DNA of 64,000 nucleotides from Olegusella massiliensis (GCF_900078545.1 NZ_FLLS01000002.1:248001-312000), one strand, 5' to 3'. Shown: positions 19,341-26,021, numbered from the stretch's first letter. Numbers and translations: made by a program. The notes: generated by a model not told the origin, from the letters alone.

Positions 19341-19511
19341 ACAAAAAGCTCCTCTTATTTGAGTTAGGCCACATCAAAACTAGTTTAGCTACAGCCTACA
19401 TCTAACAAATACATTCAAATCTTCTTGACTGCATTATAAGGGCATCGGAAGCATAGAGTTCCTATACTGTCGAGTGATAAGAGAATTTGAAGCTATTGGA
19501 GCTGATGTCGC

Positions 19512-20426
19512 ATGGAATCGACACTCACTCGTTTGTGGAAGCATATAGAAGACGCTGACCAAAAGCGCATTGAAACACAGAAGCGTGTACCAGATGTCGA
19601 AACAAGCAGGCCTATTGCCTATCTCAATGACGGTAATCCCTTGCATGTATTAAGTATTTCTCGCCCTAAGAGCAACGCGGGGCAGATAACGCTGCCTGTG
19701 ATTGTTGACATTCATGGTGGCGGTCATATGTATGGCGACCTGCTGGTTAATCGCAATTACTGCGAGTACCTCGCATCACAGGGTTTTGCGGTAGTCAATA
19801 TATGCTATCGCTTGCTGCCTGAAGTTGATTTGGCAGGCATGATCCAAGATTTGTGGGCGGCCTTTGGGTGGCTGGCACAACATGCCTCAGAGGAGTTGTT
19901 GGATTTGCAGCACTGCTTTATTACAGGAGATTCTGCTGGGGCCCATTTGAGCATGTTGGCATTATGCATTGGGAGCAAAACAGAGTTACAGCAGATATAT
20001 GGTACGACTGGGCTGCCACTCAACTTTAAGGCGCTCGCGGTAAGCTGCCCTGTGACAAATCTGGCGCCCTATTATGCACCAGGTCTATTTGGCACCCGTG
20101 CTGATGTAGAAATGCGTCAGATGTTTTTAGGCAAGCAGGGCGAGAATGCTCCTTGGGCCCCTTACATGAGCATAAGCGAGGTATTGCCAGGCGCCACGCT
20201 ACCACCCGTGCTAGTAATAGGTTCAGCAGGCGACAGTCTGAAATTTCAAACACAAGCTTTGCTTGAACTGCTGAAAAACAATGGCTGCCAGTACAAGACG
20301 CTTATCTGGGATAACAAATCTGACAAGGTATTAGGACACGTCTTTAACATCGGCTTCTGGGATCAAAAAGAAAGCCTTGAGACCAATGATGCTATGCTTG
20401 ACTTCTTTCTCACGAACGCTGACTAG
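19512..20426 (+). CDS. Alpha/beta-hydrolase, HSL-type esterase
   Basis: A 304-residue esterase. HGGGHMYGD gives the oxyanion hole of the hormone-sensitive-lipase family, GDSAGAHLS the nucleophile elbow, Asp in GSAGDSLKF and His in LGHVFN complete the triad. No signal peptide is present. Start supported by GGAG upstream. It is the last clear host gene before the repeat-rich gap and the prophage remnant. Substrate unknown. Confidence 0.9.
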   Translation: MESTLTRLWKHIEDADQKRIETQKRVPDVETSRPIAYLNDGNPLHVLSISRPKSNAGQITLPVIVDIHGGGHMYGDLLVNRNYCEYLASQGFAVVNICYRLLPEVDLAGMIQDLWAAFGWLAQHASEELLDLQHCFITGDSAGAHLSMLALCIGSKTELQQIYGTTGLPLNFKALAVSCPVTNLAPYYAPGLFGTRADVEMRQMFLGKQGENAPWAPYMSISEVLPGATLPPVLVIGSAGDSLKFQTQALLELLKNNGCQYKTLIWDNKSDKVLGHVFNIGFWDQKESLETNDAMLDFFLTNAD

Positions 20427-20449
20427 GCCGTCTAGGACATATTTTCCTA

Positions 20450-20575
20450 CAGACAAACTCTCGGCGTCTCCTACCCCTCCTACAGATGGCTCGAGTGTCG
20501 ACGTCTCAAACGGCAGATGGTTCATCCGCCGACATCTCAAACTAAAGATGGTTTATCCGTCGGTCTTTCCATCCA
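20450..20575 (+). repeat. Degenerate ~31-bp tandem repeat
   Basis: Units starting at 20483, 20514 and 20545 share the pattern agATGGyTyatccg...cGaCatCTCAAAC with 31-bp spacing; a poorer unit precedes at about 20450. Inverted versions of the core (GATGAACCGTCTG near 20609; ACGAACCATCT near 20643) follow downstream. There are no spacers, so it is not a CRISPR array. Confidence 0.6.
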
Positions 20576-20872
20576 CAAAACCGCAGGTCACAATTTGAGG
20601 AAACTCGAACGATGAACCGTCTGTGCTTATGGGGGCCGAAAGACGAACCATCTATTTGCTTGTGATGCAATATAGGCTTGTGCCAAGTCGGCTTTCCGTC
20701 GTACGTGTCAGGAAATATCATATACCCTTGAAAGTTATATGCGCCCACACGATTGCAAAAGCAAATGGCAAGAGGTGGTATCGCGTGCCATAGCGATTAC
20801 CGTACTTACTTATGCTGCTCGATGAACCACGTCCACCCAATAAGCTCCACCCTACTCTCTGTTCGGTTGCTA

Positions 20873-20896
20873 ATAAAAAGCCGCCCAAAGGACGGC
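20873..20896 (-). terminator. Terminator closing remnant cassette
   Basis: On the minus strand GCCGTCC and GGGCGGC pair around a short loop, followed by TTTTTATT. It lies about 50 bp after the stop of the 70-residue acidic gene. Confidence 0.8.
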
Positions 20897-20945
20897 TCAG
20901 AGTTTCTCGAACTGCAAGGCACTAATTTCATAGCCTGCCCCATGT

Positions 20946-21158
20946 TTACACATTGATACCTATCCCCGTAGGCCATTCAAACTCTGGAGAGTCAAAATCA
21001 ATCATCGGAAATAGCCCAGACACCATTTCTTTGTAATACTCAATCGCTTCTACAGGAGTTTCTTCAGTTGGCATAAAATCAGGACTAAACTGAAAATCAT
21101 CGTCCGATATCCACTTTTCCCATTTTTTGTATTCCGCTTCGCCTTCTGGTGTAAACAT
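20946..21158 (-). CDS. Small acidic protein, candidate orphan immunity protein
   Basis: A 70-residue, strongly acidic protein (many Asp/Glu/Trp, for example EKWISDDDFQF) with no recognised domain. AAGGGA lies at the right distance before the ATG at 21158. It follows a basic 65-residue fragment at once and is closed by a terminator. A basic C-terminal piece followed by a small acidic gene is what an orphan toxin tail with its immunity gene would look like; this is inference. Confidence 0.6.
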   Translation of the reverse strand: MFTPEGEAEYKKWEKWISDDDFQFSPDFMPTEETPVEAIEYYKEMVSGLFPMIDFDSPEFEWPTGIGINV

Positions 21159-21160
21159 GG

Positions 21161-21358
21161 CTATCCCTTCTTAAATTTGTTTTTCTTTAGACATTCGTTG
21201 AGCGCTCGACCATGTGCATTTGGCTTTCCGCGAGTCATACTTGCAAAAATCTTAGCAAAAAACTCTTTGCTACTCACCTTGCCGTATTGCGATGGACTTG
21301 TGCTGCGATCAGCATATTTACTCCTTGCATTCTTGTTTTTACAGTTCAACACAAGCAA
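21161..21358 (-). pseudogene. Basic C-terminal fragment, possible toxin tail remnant
   Basis: A 65-residue frame, basic and ending in KKNKFKKG, with coding-like composition (YGKVSSKEFFAKIFASMTRG). The only start is a TTG without a convincing ribosome binding site, so it is probably the 3' end of a lost larger gene. Its stop lies 2 bp before the next gene's ATG, and that gene's Shine-Dalgarno falls inside it. Confidence 0.5.
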
Positions 21359-21367
21359 TAGGAGTAC

Positions 21368-21799
21368 CTAAAAACTTGACAGCAAGAAATCTAACGCAGT
21401 CTCATATTTGTCAACCCGCTCTAGGTCCTTATGCGAAATCTCGGAAAGCCGTTCAAGTTTCATATTGTGTTTTAAGTCAGTGATCTTAATCATGGTTGCG
21501 AGTTTGTTAGTGGCAACTTGTTCGACATATTCAAAATATGGCACGCCTTTCTGATGAGTAAGAACCTTAACAGCATCTACCACATCTGTACAAAGGCCTG
21601 CGGCATAAAGGTCATCAGACGTGATATCAGTATCTTCAAGTGCGTCATGCAACCATGCAACTGCCTTAGCGTTATCACCACTCACATGAGCGGCCACATA
21701 AGCAGGGTGCTCAATATAGGGCTTTCCTGCTTTATCTACCTGTCCAGCGTGCGCTCTAGTTGCTATTTGCTGCGCAATTTTCTCTTGCTGCAATGCCAT
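21368..21799 (-). CDS. Small HD-domain alarmone-hydrolase-like protein
   Basis: A 143-residue stand-alone HD domain of the SpoT/MESH1 type. Metal-binding positions are His31 (KPYIEHP), His51-Asp52 in WLHDALEDT and Asp108 in KITDLKHN; Glu55/Asp56 match the (p)ppGpp hydrolase ED motif. It should hydrolyse (p)ppGpp or related nucleotides in the cytosol. AGGAGG precedes the ATG. The start overlaps the end of the preceding frameshifted gene's second frame. In toxSAS systems such small alarmone hydrolases act as antitoxins of alarmone-synthetase toxins, so an orphan-antitoxin role is possible here. Confidence 0.82.
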   Translation of the reverse strand: MALQQEKIAQQIATRAHAGQVDKAGKPYIEHPAYVAAHVSGDNAKAVAWLHDALEDTDITSDDLYAAGLCTDVVDAVKVLTHQKGVPYFEYVEQVATNKLATMIKITDLKHNMKLERLSEISHKDLERVDKYETALDFLLSSF

Positions 21800-21964
21800 C
21801 TAAAGCCTCCTGCTCGGTTATTTCATCAACCCAACGCTCGCCTACCCACATATCAGCTAGATCTGTATCCTCAAGCCACTTTTTTGTAGCGAGTCGTATC
21901 TAAAGAGGCTGCCTGAAATCTCATGAATATATATAGGAGCGTCATACTCTTTATAATATCTCAC
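21756..21964 (-). pseudogene. Small gene with apparent -1 frameshift
   Basis: A GTG at 21964 with GGAGG upstream opens a frame (RYYKEYDAPIYIHEISG...) that stops after 35 residues at 21857. Shifting back one base in the six-A run at 21880-21885 gives a continuous 70-residue product continuing KKWLEDTDLADMWVGERWVDE to a stop at 21756. The slip site is not a textbook tandem heptamer, so mutation or sequence error is more likely than recoding. The product is acidic and of unknown function; it overlaps the HD-domain gene start. Confidence 0.6.
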
Positions 21965-22041
21965 AAAGCAGCCTCCTCAATTCCTGTTGGCAAGGCGACC
22001 TTATGAGAGTTCTCTACCATCTTTGCAGTCAGTTCTTGCTT
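21961..22041 (-). pseudogene. C-terminal gene fragment
   Basis: A short open frame with coding-like composition (ELTAKMVENSHKVALPTG, then IEEAAL and stop) has no proper start. Its TGA overlaps the GTG of the next gene (TTGTGAG), the same arrangement as the other fragment/small-gene junctions in this region. Confidence 0.4.
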
Positions 22042-22095
22042 TCATCTCACTCTTCTTCACATTACCGAACAAGCTCAAATTTTATACCCCATTTG

Positions 22096-22121
22096 TGTCC
22101 CACAAATTTTTTTGTGGGACA
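22096..22121. repeat. TGTCCCACAAA hairpin, copy 1
   Basis: Perfect 11-bp inverted repeat TGTCCCACAAA / TTTGTGGGACA with a four-T loop. The same stem recurs at 22760-22787, and half of it is recognisable near 28792. It could act as a terminator in either direction. Confidence 0.7.
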
Positions 22122-22254
22122 TCGATAGCACACACAAACTCAATGATGGAAATTGCAAGCGGCTATATAGTTTCAGGCAAGCAAAGAGAGGAAATAGGAC
22201 TATAGCAATTTGACAATCGCTGACAAAGAGTTAGGTAGAGAGGTATAAAAGCTT

Positions 22255-22321
22255 TTGTCACTTTTCTGTCACTCCGTGTCACTTGGAGAAGAAAAAAGGT
22301 CAGAGCCAAAGCCCTGACCTT
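22255..22321 (+). repeat. 67-bp repeat, orphan copy of attR-flanking sequence
   Basis: This block matches 56661-56727, next to the prophage right end, with about six mismatches by eye. It holds three TGTCAC motifs followed by an AAGGTCAG/CTGACCTT hairpin. At 56.7 kb the block sits just inside attR; here no attachment core follows, so it is probably the arm-site region of a lost phage. Confidence 0.75.
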
Positions 22322-22342
22322 GTATTATGTCCACTATACGAT

Positions 22343-22375
22343 GAATACCCTATATAATGTAATTATAGAGTATTC
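22343..22375 (+). promoter_or_regulatory. Palindromic operator overlapping a -10 box
   Basis: A 33-bp imperfect palindrome with GAATAC at one end and GTATTC at the other has TATAAT (22353-22358) inside it. It lies 60 bp upstream of the leader ORF and ribbon-helix-helix-like gene, and would suit autoregulation. The -35 box is poor. Confidence 0.5.
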
Positions 22376-22435
22376 CCCATATATATAACCAACAAAAGGC
22401 AATAAGGCCTTTCAAGAAGCAGAAAGGAGAACGTC

Positions 22436-22501
22436 ATGAGCGTAAGTTTCAGAATCTGGCGGATTAGAATTACGTCCACCGTCAAGCTTAGATTCCTCTA
22501 A
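22436..22501 (+). CDS. 21-residue leader peptide ORF
   Basis: ATG at 22436 with AGAAAGGAG upstream; the peptide MSVSFRIWRIRITSTVKLRF plus a final L is short and basic. It is followed by an interrupted CACCGT/ACGGTG inverted repeat and an AGCCCC-TTCG-GGGCT hairpin before the next gene, an arrangement like a translational attenuator. Function unknown. Confidence 0.45.
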   Translation: MSVSFRIWRIRITSTVKLRFL

Positions 22502-22514
22502 ACGGTGACACCAA

Positions 22515-22530
22515 ACTAGCCCCTTCGGGG
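22515..22530 (+). promoter_or_regulatory. GC-rich UUCG hairpin between leader ORF and RHH-like gene
   Basis: AGCCCC and GGGGCT pair across a TTCG tetraloop. No U-tract follows, so it is more likely a structural element of the leader than a terminator. Confidence 0.5.
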
Positions 22531-22569
22531 CTGGAGAGGTCTCATGACTTTCTTAGACAGGAGTATATC

Positions 22570-22749
22570 ATGGCAACAGAAGCACAGCTTAGAGCTACAG
22601 ACAACTATCGGAAAAAGAGCGTGAAGACTTTTACAGTTAAGTTCTTCCCAGCAGATCATAATTTGTATGAGTACTTACAGACCCAGCCAAAGAAAGCTGA
22701 GTATTTGCGCAATCTTATCCGCGAGGATATGGAGCGCAAGAAAGATTAG
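22570..22749 (+). CDS. Small ribbon-helix-helix-like protein (copy 1)
   Basis: A 59-residue protein (MATEAQLRATDNYRKKSVKT...) with AGGAG before the ATG. The N-terminal third is basic, then a strand-like VKFFPADHNLYEYLQ and a helix. It is clearly paralogous to the gene at 46414-46608 (shared xYRKxxVKxxxxxFxPADxxLYEYLQT and an IR-D-L-I-R-type end). Size and layout suggest an Arc/MetJ-type DNA-binding repressor, but the fold was not verified. A TGTCCCACAAA hairpin follows the stop. Confidence 0.7.
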   Translation: MATEAQLRATDNYRKKSVKTFTVKFFPADHNLYEYLQTQPKKAEYLRNLIREDMERKKD

Positions 22750-22759
22750 ACAGCCACAC

Positions 22760-22787
22760 GTGTCCCACAAAAGTATTTGTGGGACAC
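22760..22787 (+). terminator. TGTCCCACAAA hairpin, copy 2
   Basis: Perfect 12-bp inverted repeat GTGTCCCACAAA / TTTGTGGGACAC eleven bases after the RHH-like gene stop. It is also the point where the neighbouring minus-strand scaffold gene loses homology. Confidence 0.65.
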
Positions 22788-22796
22788 AAAAGCTGT

Positions 22797-22955
22797 TTTC
22801 TGCCACTTAGCAAATTTACGCTCAATGATTTTGTCTACATCAGCATTGGTGTACTTAAGGTCGCTCTTAGGCTCTTGTTTAGACTCCTGCTTGATCTGCT
22901 CACCTTCTGGCGTACTATCAAGCTTCTGCTCATCCTGCTTGGTTTGCTCGTCCAT
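22797..22955 (-). pseudogene. Phage scaffold protein N-terminus (truncated)
   Basis: An ATG at 22955 with AAGGGA upstream starts a Glu/Lys/Gln-rich sequence that ends in KYTNADVDKIIERKFAKWQK, the typical beginning of DUF4355-like capsid scaffolding proteins. Phage similarity stops at the hairpin at 22787; the frame then runs 17 more codons through the repeat. The C-terminal two thirds of the scaffold are missing. Confidence 0.7.
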
Positions 22956-22967
22956 TGTGTATCCCTT

Positions 22968-23039
22968 CTAATCCAGCTGTTTAAGGTCAGCCGCTAACCT
23001 CTCCGTAGCTTTTAAAGACATCAACGCTTGGTCTAAGAA
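22968..23039 (-). pseudogene. Short C-terminal fragment upstream of scaffold start
   Basis: A coding-like tail (LDQALMSLKATERLAADLKQ) with a TAG 13 bp before the scaffold ATG at 22955. It has no ribosome binding site of its own and is likely a remnant. Confidence 0.35.
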
Positions 23040-23063
23040 AAAAGCCGCTCTCCCGAACGGCTT
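23037..23063 (-). terminator. Cassette terminator
   Basis: AAGCCG/CGGCTT stem followed on the minus strand by TTTTTTC. It overlaps the stop of the thioredoxin-like gene and resembles the hairpins at 23338 and 24124. Confidence 0.75.
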
Positions 23064-23319
23064 AGTCTTCAAACATGTCAAGAATCGCTTGTATTGCTTC
23101 CTCGCTGGGAAGCCCCCTGCAACGAAATATTTCTTGTTCTCCATCATCAACGGTAATCGTCGGAAGGTAATCAACGCTTCTGCTCTGTGCTGCGCAAGGA
23201 TGCCAATCAACATCAATGAGGTCATAAGGTATAGCCTCGTCATCCAGAAGCGGCACGAGTGTTTGTAGCGTACCCTTGCACGGGCTGCACCAACTAGCGT
23301 GCCAGATAGTGACTTTCAT
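23062..23319 (-). CDS. Small thioredoxin/glutaredoxin-like protein
   Basis: An 85-residue thioredoxin-fold protein with WCSPC (Cys11, Cys14) after the first strand, the cis-Pro segment DYLPTITVDD and no signal peptide. Length is at the short end of the thioredoxin family, as for phage NrdH/Trx-type proteins. It stands alone between two terminators within the remnant, so it is an independent phage-derived unit. Confidence 0.85.
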   Translation of the reverse strand: MKVTIWHASWCSPCKGTLQTLVPLLDDEAIPYDLIDVDWHPCAAQSRSVDYLPTITVDDGEQEIFRCRGLPSEEAIQAILDMFED

Positions 23320-23337
23320 ACGCCTTCTTTCGGCATG

Positions 23338-23363
23338 AAAAAAGCCACCCCGAAGAGTGGCTT
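23338..23363 (-). terminator. Cassette terminator
   Basis: AAGCCAC/GTGGCTT stem with TTTTTTC after it on the minus strand, 20 bp after the stop of the 95-residue gene. Confidence 0.8.
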
Positions 23364-23383
23364 ATTAACTTATAGTTTGACAA

Positions 23384-23671
23384 TTAAAAAGTCCCAATAA
23401 TCTTCTCATAACCCCTTGTTAATGAGCTAATCTTTTGGTGTTTCTCGTATCCAGCAGTTTCAAGATAGAGCTTAGCAAACTCGCCTAAAGGCGCACCAAA
23501 AAAAGTAGGTTTCTTATAGCTAGTCAGCTTTGCTATTGGATTCTTTAATTCTGGAGAGAATTCTTTTTGTCCTAATGAAAATACAACAGCGGTCAAAGCA
23601 TCACTCGGGTCACCTGAGCTAAGCAGCGCTAAAAGCTCCTGAAGGCTTTTTCTTTTTGTTGTGTTACCCAT
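23384..23671 (-). CDS. Hypothetical 95-residue phage-associated protein
   Basis: Starts at the ATG at 23671, which overlaps the stop of the upstream fragment (GATGGGTAA). The sequence (KRKSLQELLALLSSGDPSDA, later GAPLGEFAKLYLETAGYEKH) has no recognised domain. Position after a headless gene fragment and before a terminator makes it a candidate immunity protein of a lost effector; this is inference from layout only. Confidence 0.55.
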   Translation of the reverse strand: MGNTTKRKSLQELLALLSSGDPSDALTAVVFSLGQKEFSPELKNPIAKLTSYKKPTFFGAPLGEFAKLYLETAGYEKHQKISSLTRGYEKIIGTF

Positions 23672-23801
23672 CGCTTTCACCACCAGACAATCTTTTAATC
23701 TCTTCAGAAAGAAACTTCTGTAAATCTAAAATAAGTTTATCATTGCCTTTTCTTTTAGCAGGATTAATCTCGACTTCGTAAGCATAAATTTCACTCTGTA
23801 G
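23664..23801 (-). pseudogene. C-terminal fragment, possible toxin tail
   Basis: A 45-residue coding-like frame (EIYAYEVEINPAKRKGNDKL, then a Leu/Lys helix ending SGGESDG) without a start codon and preceded by stops. Its end overlaps the next gene's ATG, as expected for a translationally coupled gene pair whose first member has lost its 5' part. Confidence 0.45.
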
Positions 23802-23817
23802 CTATCTTCAATAACAC

Positions 23818-24012
23818 TTACTTGTCTTTGGCATAGCTGTGTGACGGGGTAGGCCAATGTTCAGTAGAGAGTTTATAAGCACGTTCGGACATGCCCATAA
23901 AGGGTTTCGATGGGTCAAGCACGGGGCCTCGGTCATCTGCGCCCCATTCGACATATCCAAAATCTAGTAATTGTTTCTGAGCCTTATCTACATCTCTGTC
24001 ACTTTGAACCAT
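23818..24012 (-). CDS. Hypothetical 64-residue protein, candidate immunity protein
   Basis: ATG at 24012 with GGGGGGTGAG upstream. The protein (MVQSDRDVDKAQKQLLDFGY onwards, with VEWGADDRGP and a hydrophilic end) is unknown. It overlaps the 3' end of another headless fragment. Confidence 0.55.
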   Translation of the reverse strand: MVQSDRDVDKAQKQLLDFGYVEWGADDRGPVLDPSKPFMGMSERAYKLSTEHWPTPSHSYAKDK

Positions 24013-24092
24013 CTCACCCCCCTATTCTCACCACGCAGCCACCTATAAGCCATTATTTCTACTTCATCAGACTCTGTTGTAAGATTTTTAGC
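23988..24092 (-). pseudogene. C-terminal gene fragment, possible toxin tail
   Basis: A 34-residue coding-like frame (AKNLTTESDEVEIMAYRWLR onwards) preceded by a stop and lacking a start. It overlaps the 64-residue gene by 25 bases. Confidence 0.45.
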
Positions 24093-24123
24093 CTACTGTA
24101 ATAATTCTACCCATCTTGATATG

Positions 24124-24149
24124 AAAAAAGCCACTCTTCGGAGTGGCTT
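24124..24149 (-). terminator. Cassette terminator
   Basis: AAGCCACTC/GAGTGGCTT stem with a TTCG-like loop and TTTTTTC after it on the minus strand, 25 bp beyond the 69-residue gene. Confidence 0.85.
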
Positions 24150-24173
24150 AAGCATAGTTACTTAATTACTAGC

Positions 24174-24383
24174 CTACGCTGTAAGACGTTTCCAGTTCTC
24201 ATAGTCCTCTGGCAACAAGTACTTATCCATCGGAGCTTTACCAATCATCAATTTTATATCTTCAACTGGCTTACGACCAGAAGCAGCCGAAGCATATAGC
24301 CTTACAAAGCGCATCTTTACACTGTCATAGTCAAGCCGCCCTGGGATGCGATACTTGTCCAATATATCCGAAATTGTCTCCAT
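24174..24383 (-). CDS. Hypothetical 69-residue protein, candidate immunity protein of MuF remnant
   Basis: ATG at 24383 with AGGAGG upstream, 23 bp after the MuF fragment stop, and closed by a terminator. The sequence (ISDILDKYRIPGRLDYDSVK and later PEDYENWKRLTA) has no family I recognise. Tight coupling to the variable C-terminus of a MuF protein is the usual place for an immunity gene in MuF polymorphic toxin loci. Confidence 0.6.
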   Translation of the reverse strand: METISDILDKYRIPGRLDYDSVKMRFVRLYASAASGRKPVEDIKLMIGKAPMDKYLLPEDYENWKRLTA

Positions 24384-24406
24384 GTCGCACCTCCTGAAAG
24401 TCGCAC

Positions 24407-25492
24407 TTACTTGACATAGTAATTATACCCATATCGTTGTGCATTTCTTATAAGCCACTCATGTTGTTTGCTCTTAAACGCCTTCTCGACATCTGTCGTA
24501 TCAGTGTTATACAGCGGGATTCCAAGTGGCTTACAGTTCTTCTCCCAATACTCAAAGGACATATCGTCCCATGTTTTATCGGAGAAAATCTTGTAATCAT
24601 TAAGAAAGTCGTTAGAGAGCTTTTTATTAGCTTTACTTGTTCTCTCAAGAACAAAACATCTCTTTTCGCCTTGAGTCTCAGTAGCTGAGTTTGATTTAAT
24701 CCCATAATCAACTAATACCGTAACATCTTCAACACTCAAGGTTCCCCCAACACGAGTTGTATGTGTGTGAGTCAATTCAAGATCACTCAAAGATGCATCT
24801 ATATTTTTCTCGCGCATCAGGCGAACAAGCTCTTCTTTTTCTGGAAGTTCAACGCCTCCTACATCTCCGATGCCCTCCCATATTGCCTTGCCATTAAAAT
24901 TAAATGCTGCTACTTCAGGCTTCCCGAAGCGCCGGGTATACCTACCAATCGACACTTTGTGTTCACCAGAAGATACTTTATGCCCAGAAATATTTCTTTT
25001 GGTCGTTTCCGCTCTATGTCTGTCAATCTGTTGCTTTTGCCATGCATCCCAATCAGAAACAGCAGGTGCAATCTGGCAGCGGCAGCGAGGATGCAAGGGT
25101 GGGAAGTTCTGCCCTACTACGGCATCATCAAAGCGATAAATCTCATCATAGCTATGCTTGCCAACATCTCCACAGACCTCACAGGTGCGCTCATCCCCTA
25201 CAGGGTTGATGTAGTACGAATCGAAGCCCTCGCGCTTAAGCCCTGCTGCCTGTGCAGCACGTGCAACATAGGTACCTTCTGTTTGCACAAGGCGCATGAT
25301 GTTTGCTTCTGAAACATCAACAAAGCGCTTGTGTAGCTCTGAGGTCATCTGCTCATAGCTCACGCCACGTGCTAAAGCCTTGGCCATATCCTGCTGTACA
25401 TAAGTTGCAAGCTTATCGGTATTGCCCCAGATGGTCTCTGAATAGCTCTTACCATCAGCCCAGTGAGTACCAACGAACTGCCTTATCGCGTC
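24407..25492 (-). pseudogene. MuF minor head protein, C-terminal part with variable domain
   Basis: An open frame of 361 residues that starts directly after the scaffold stop, with no start codon at the junction (first ATG at 25387). It covers the end of a SPP1 gp7/MuF domain (IMRLVQTEGTYVARAAQA; ERTCEVCGDVG; FPPLHPRCRC) and then about 200 residues of a different domain with LTHTHTTRVGGTLSVEDV. The N-terminal half of the MuF protein is missing, so the gene is truncated by rearrangement. The C-terminal domain occupies the effector position of MuF polymorphic toxins; its activity is not recognisable from sequence. Confidence 0.78.
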
Positions 25493-25927
25493 TTAATTGC
25501 CAAACATCTGCTGAGCGAGCTTCTTCTTTGCAACGTCCACATCGTCAGCATCTGCGTCAAACTTGCCAGCATGAGCAATCTTTGGAGCAGCAGGCCTATG
25601 TCACTTAGACATCTCCTTAGCAAATGTGCGCATTTCATCTTCACTTTCTCCCTGGATAAAATGAGCAGGGATGCCTGTTTCAGATGCAATCTTATTAAGA
25701 AGAGCGGTTCTCTCAGCTTGAACGCGAGCAGCGGCAAGCTCACTTTCTACTTTCCCTGCGCGCTCAAAAAGTTCAGTAAACTTCGTTTGATTCTCGTCAA
25801 AAGCCTTGGCCTTCTCAGCATTTTCCTTTGCTCGGTTTTCCCACTTGCGAGCAAGAGCTTTCCAATCAGTCCTAGCTTTTTGCGCTTCATTTTCTGAGTT
25901 TTCAAGTTCAAGCTCTTCGCCAGCCAT
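25493..25927 (-). pseudogene. Phage scaffold-like gene with premature TGA
   Basis: From an ATG at 25927 (GGAG upstream) the frame encodes a coiled-coil, Glu/Lys/Ala-rich scaffold protein (RTDWKALARKWENRAKENAE). A TGA after FAKEMSK interrupts it, then the same frame resumes (RPAAPKIAHAGKFDADADDV) to a TAA at 25493. In tailed phages the scaffold gene follows MuF; here it precedes a MuF fragment, so the order was scrambled by recombination. Confidence 0.72.
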
Positions 25928-25993
25928 ATTTGACTCCGTTTCTCCCTGTGCAGGGACTTGATGCCGATCCTCCCGTGCGGGATTTATCAGCAT

Positions 25994-26021
25994 GAAAAAG
26001 CCCCCACCATGCGGCGAGGGC
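25994..26021 (-). terminator. Terminator upstream of scaffold pseudogene
   Basis: GCCCTCGCC and GGTGGGGGC pair (one wobble, one mismatch) followed by TTTTTC on the minus strand. Confidence 0.65.

Larger units (their letters stand above)
20427..20945. other. Gene-poor gap at host/remnant boundary
   Basis: This 519-bp stretch has no convincing gene. Its left part is a degenerate tandem repeat with inverted copies (20450-20660), and its right end carries the terminator that closes the remnant's minus-strand transcription (20873-20896). It probably marks the left border of the degraded prophage; no tRNA or attachment duplication was recognised here. Confidence 0.55.
22042..22435. other. Intergenic region with hairpins and promoter
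   Basis: About 390 bp without a gene. It contains a TGTCCCACAAA hairpin (22096-22121), a 67-bp copy of sequence found beside attR (22255-22321), and a palindrome overlapping TATAAT (22343-22375) ahead of the plus-strand leader ORF. Confidence 0.6.

Noticed and set aside
20450-20580. 31-bp repeats as a CRISPR array
   Set aside because: The units are directly adjacent with no unique spacers, they are degenerate, and no cas gene is present.
20542-20748. A 68-codon minus-strand frame in the repeat region
   Set aside because: It runs through the repeat cores, has no ribosome site, and its composition follows the repeats.
22515-22530. UUCG hairpin as an intrinsic terminator
   Set aside because: No U-tract follows and the downstream gene has a good ribosome site within the same apparent transcript.
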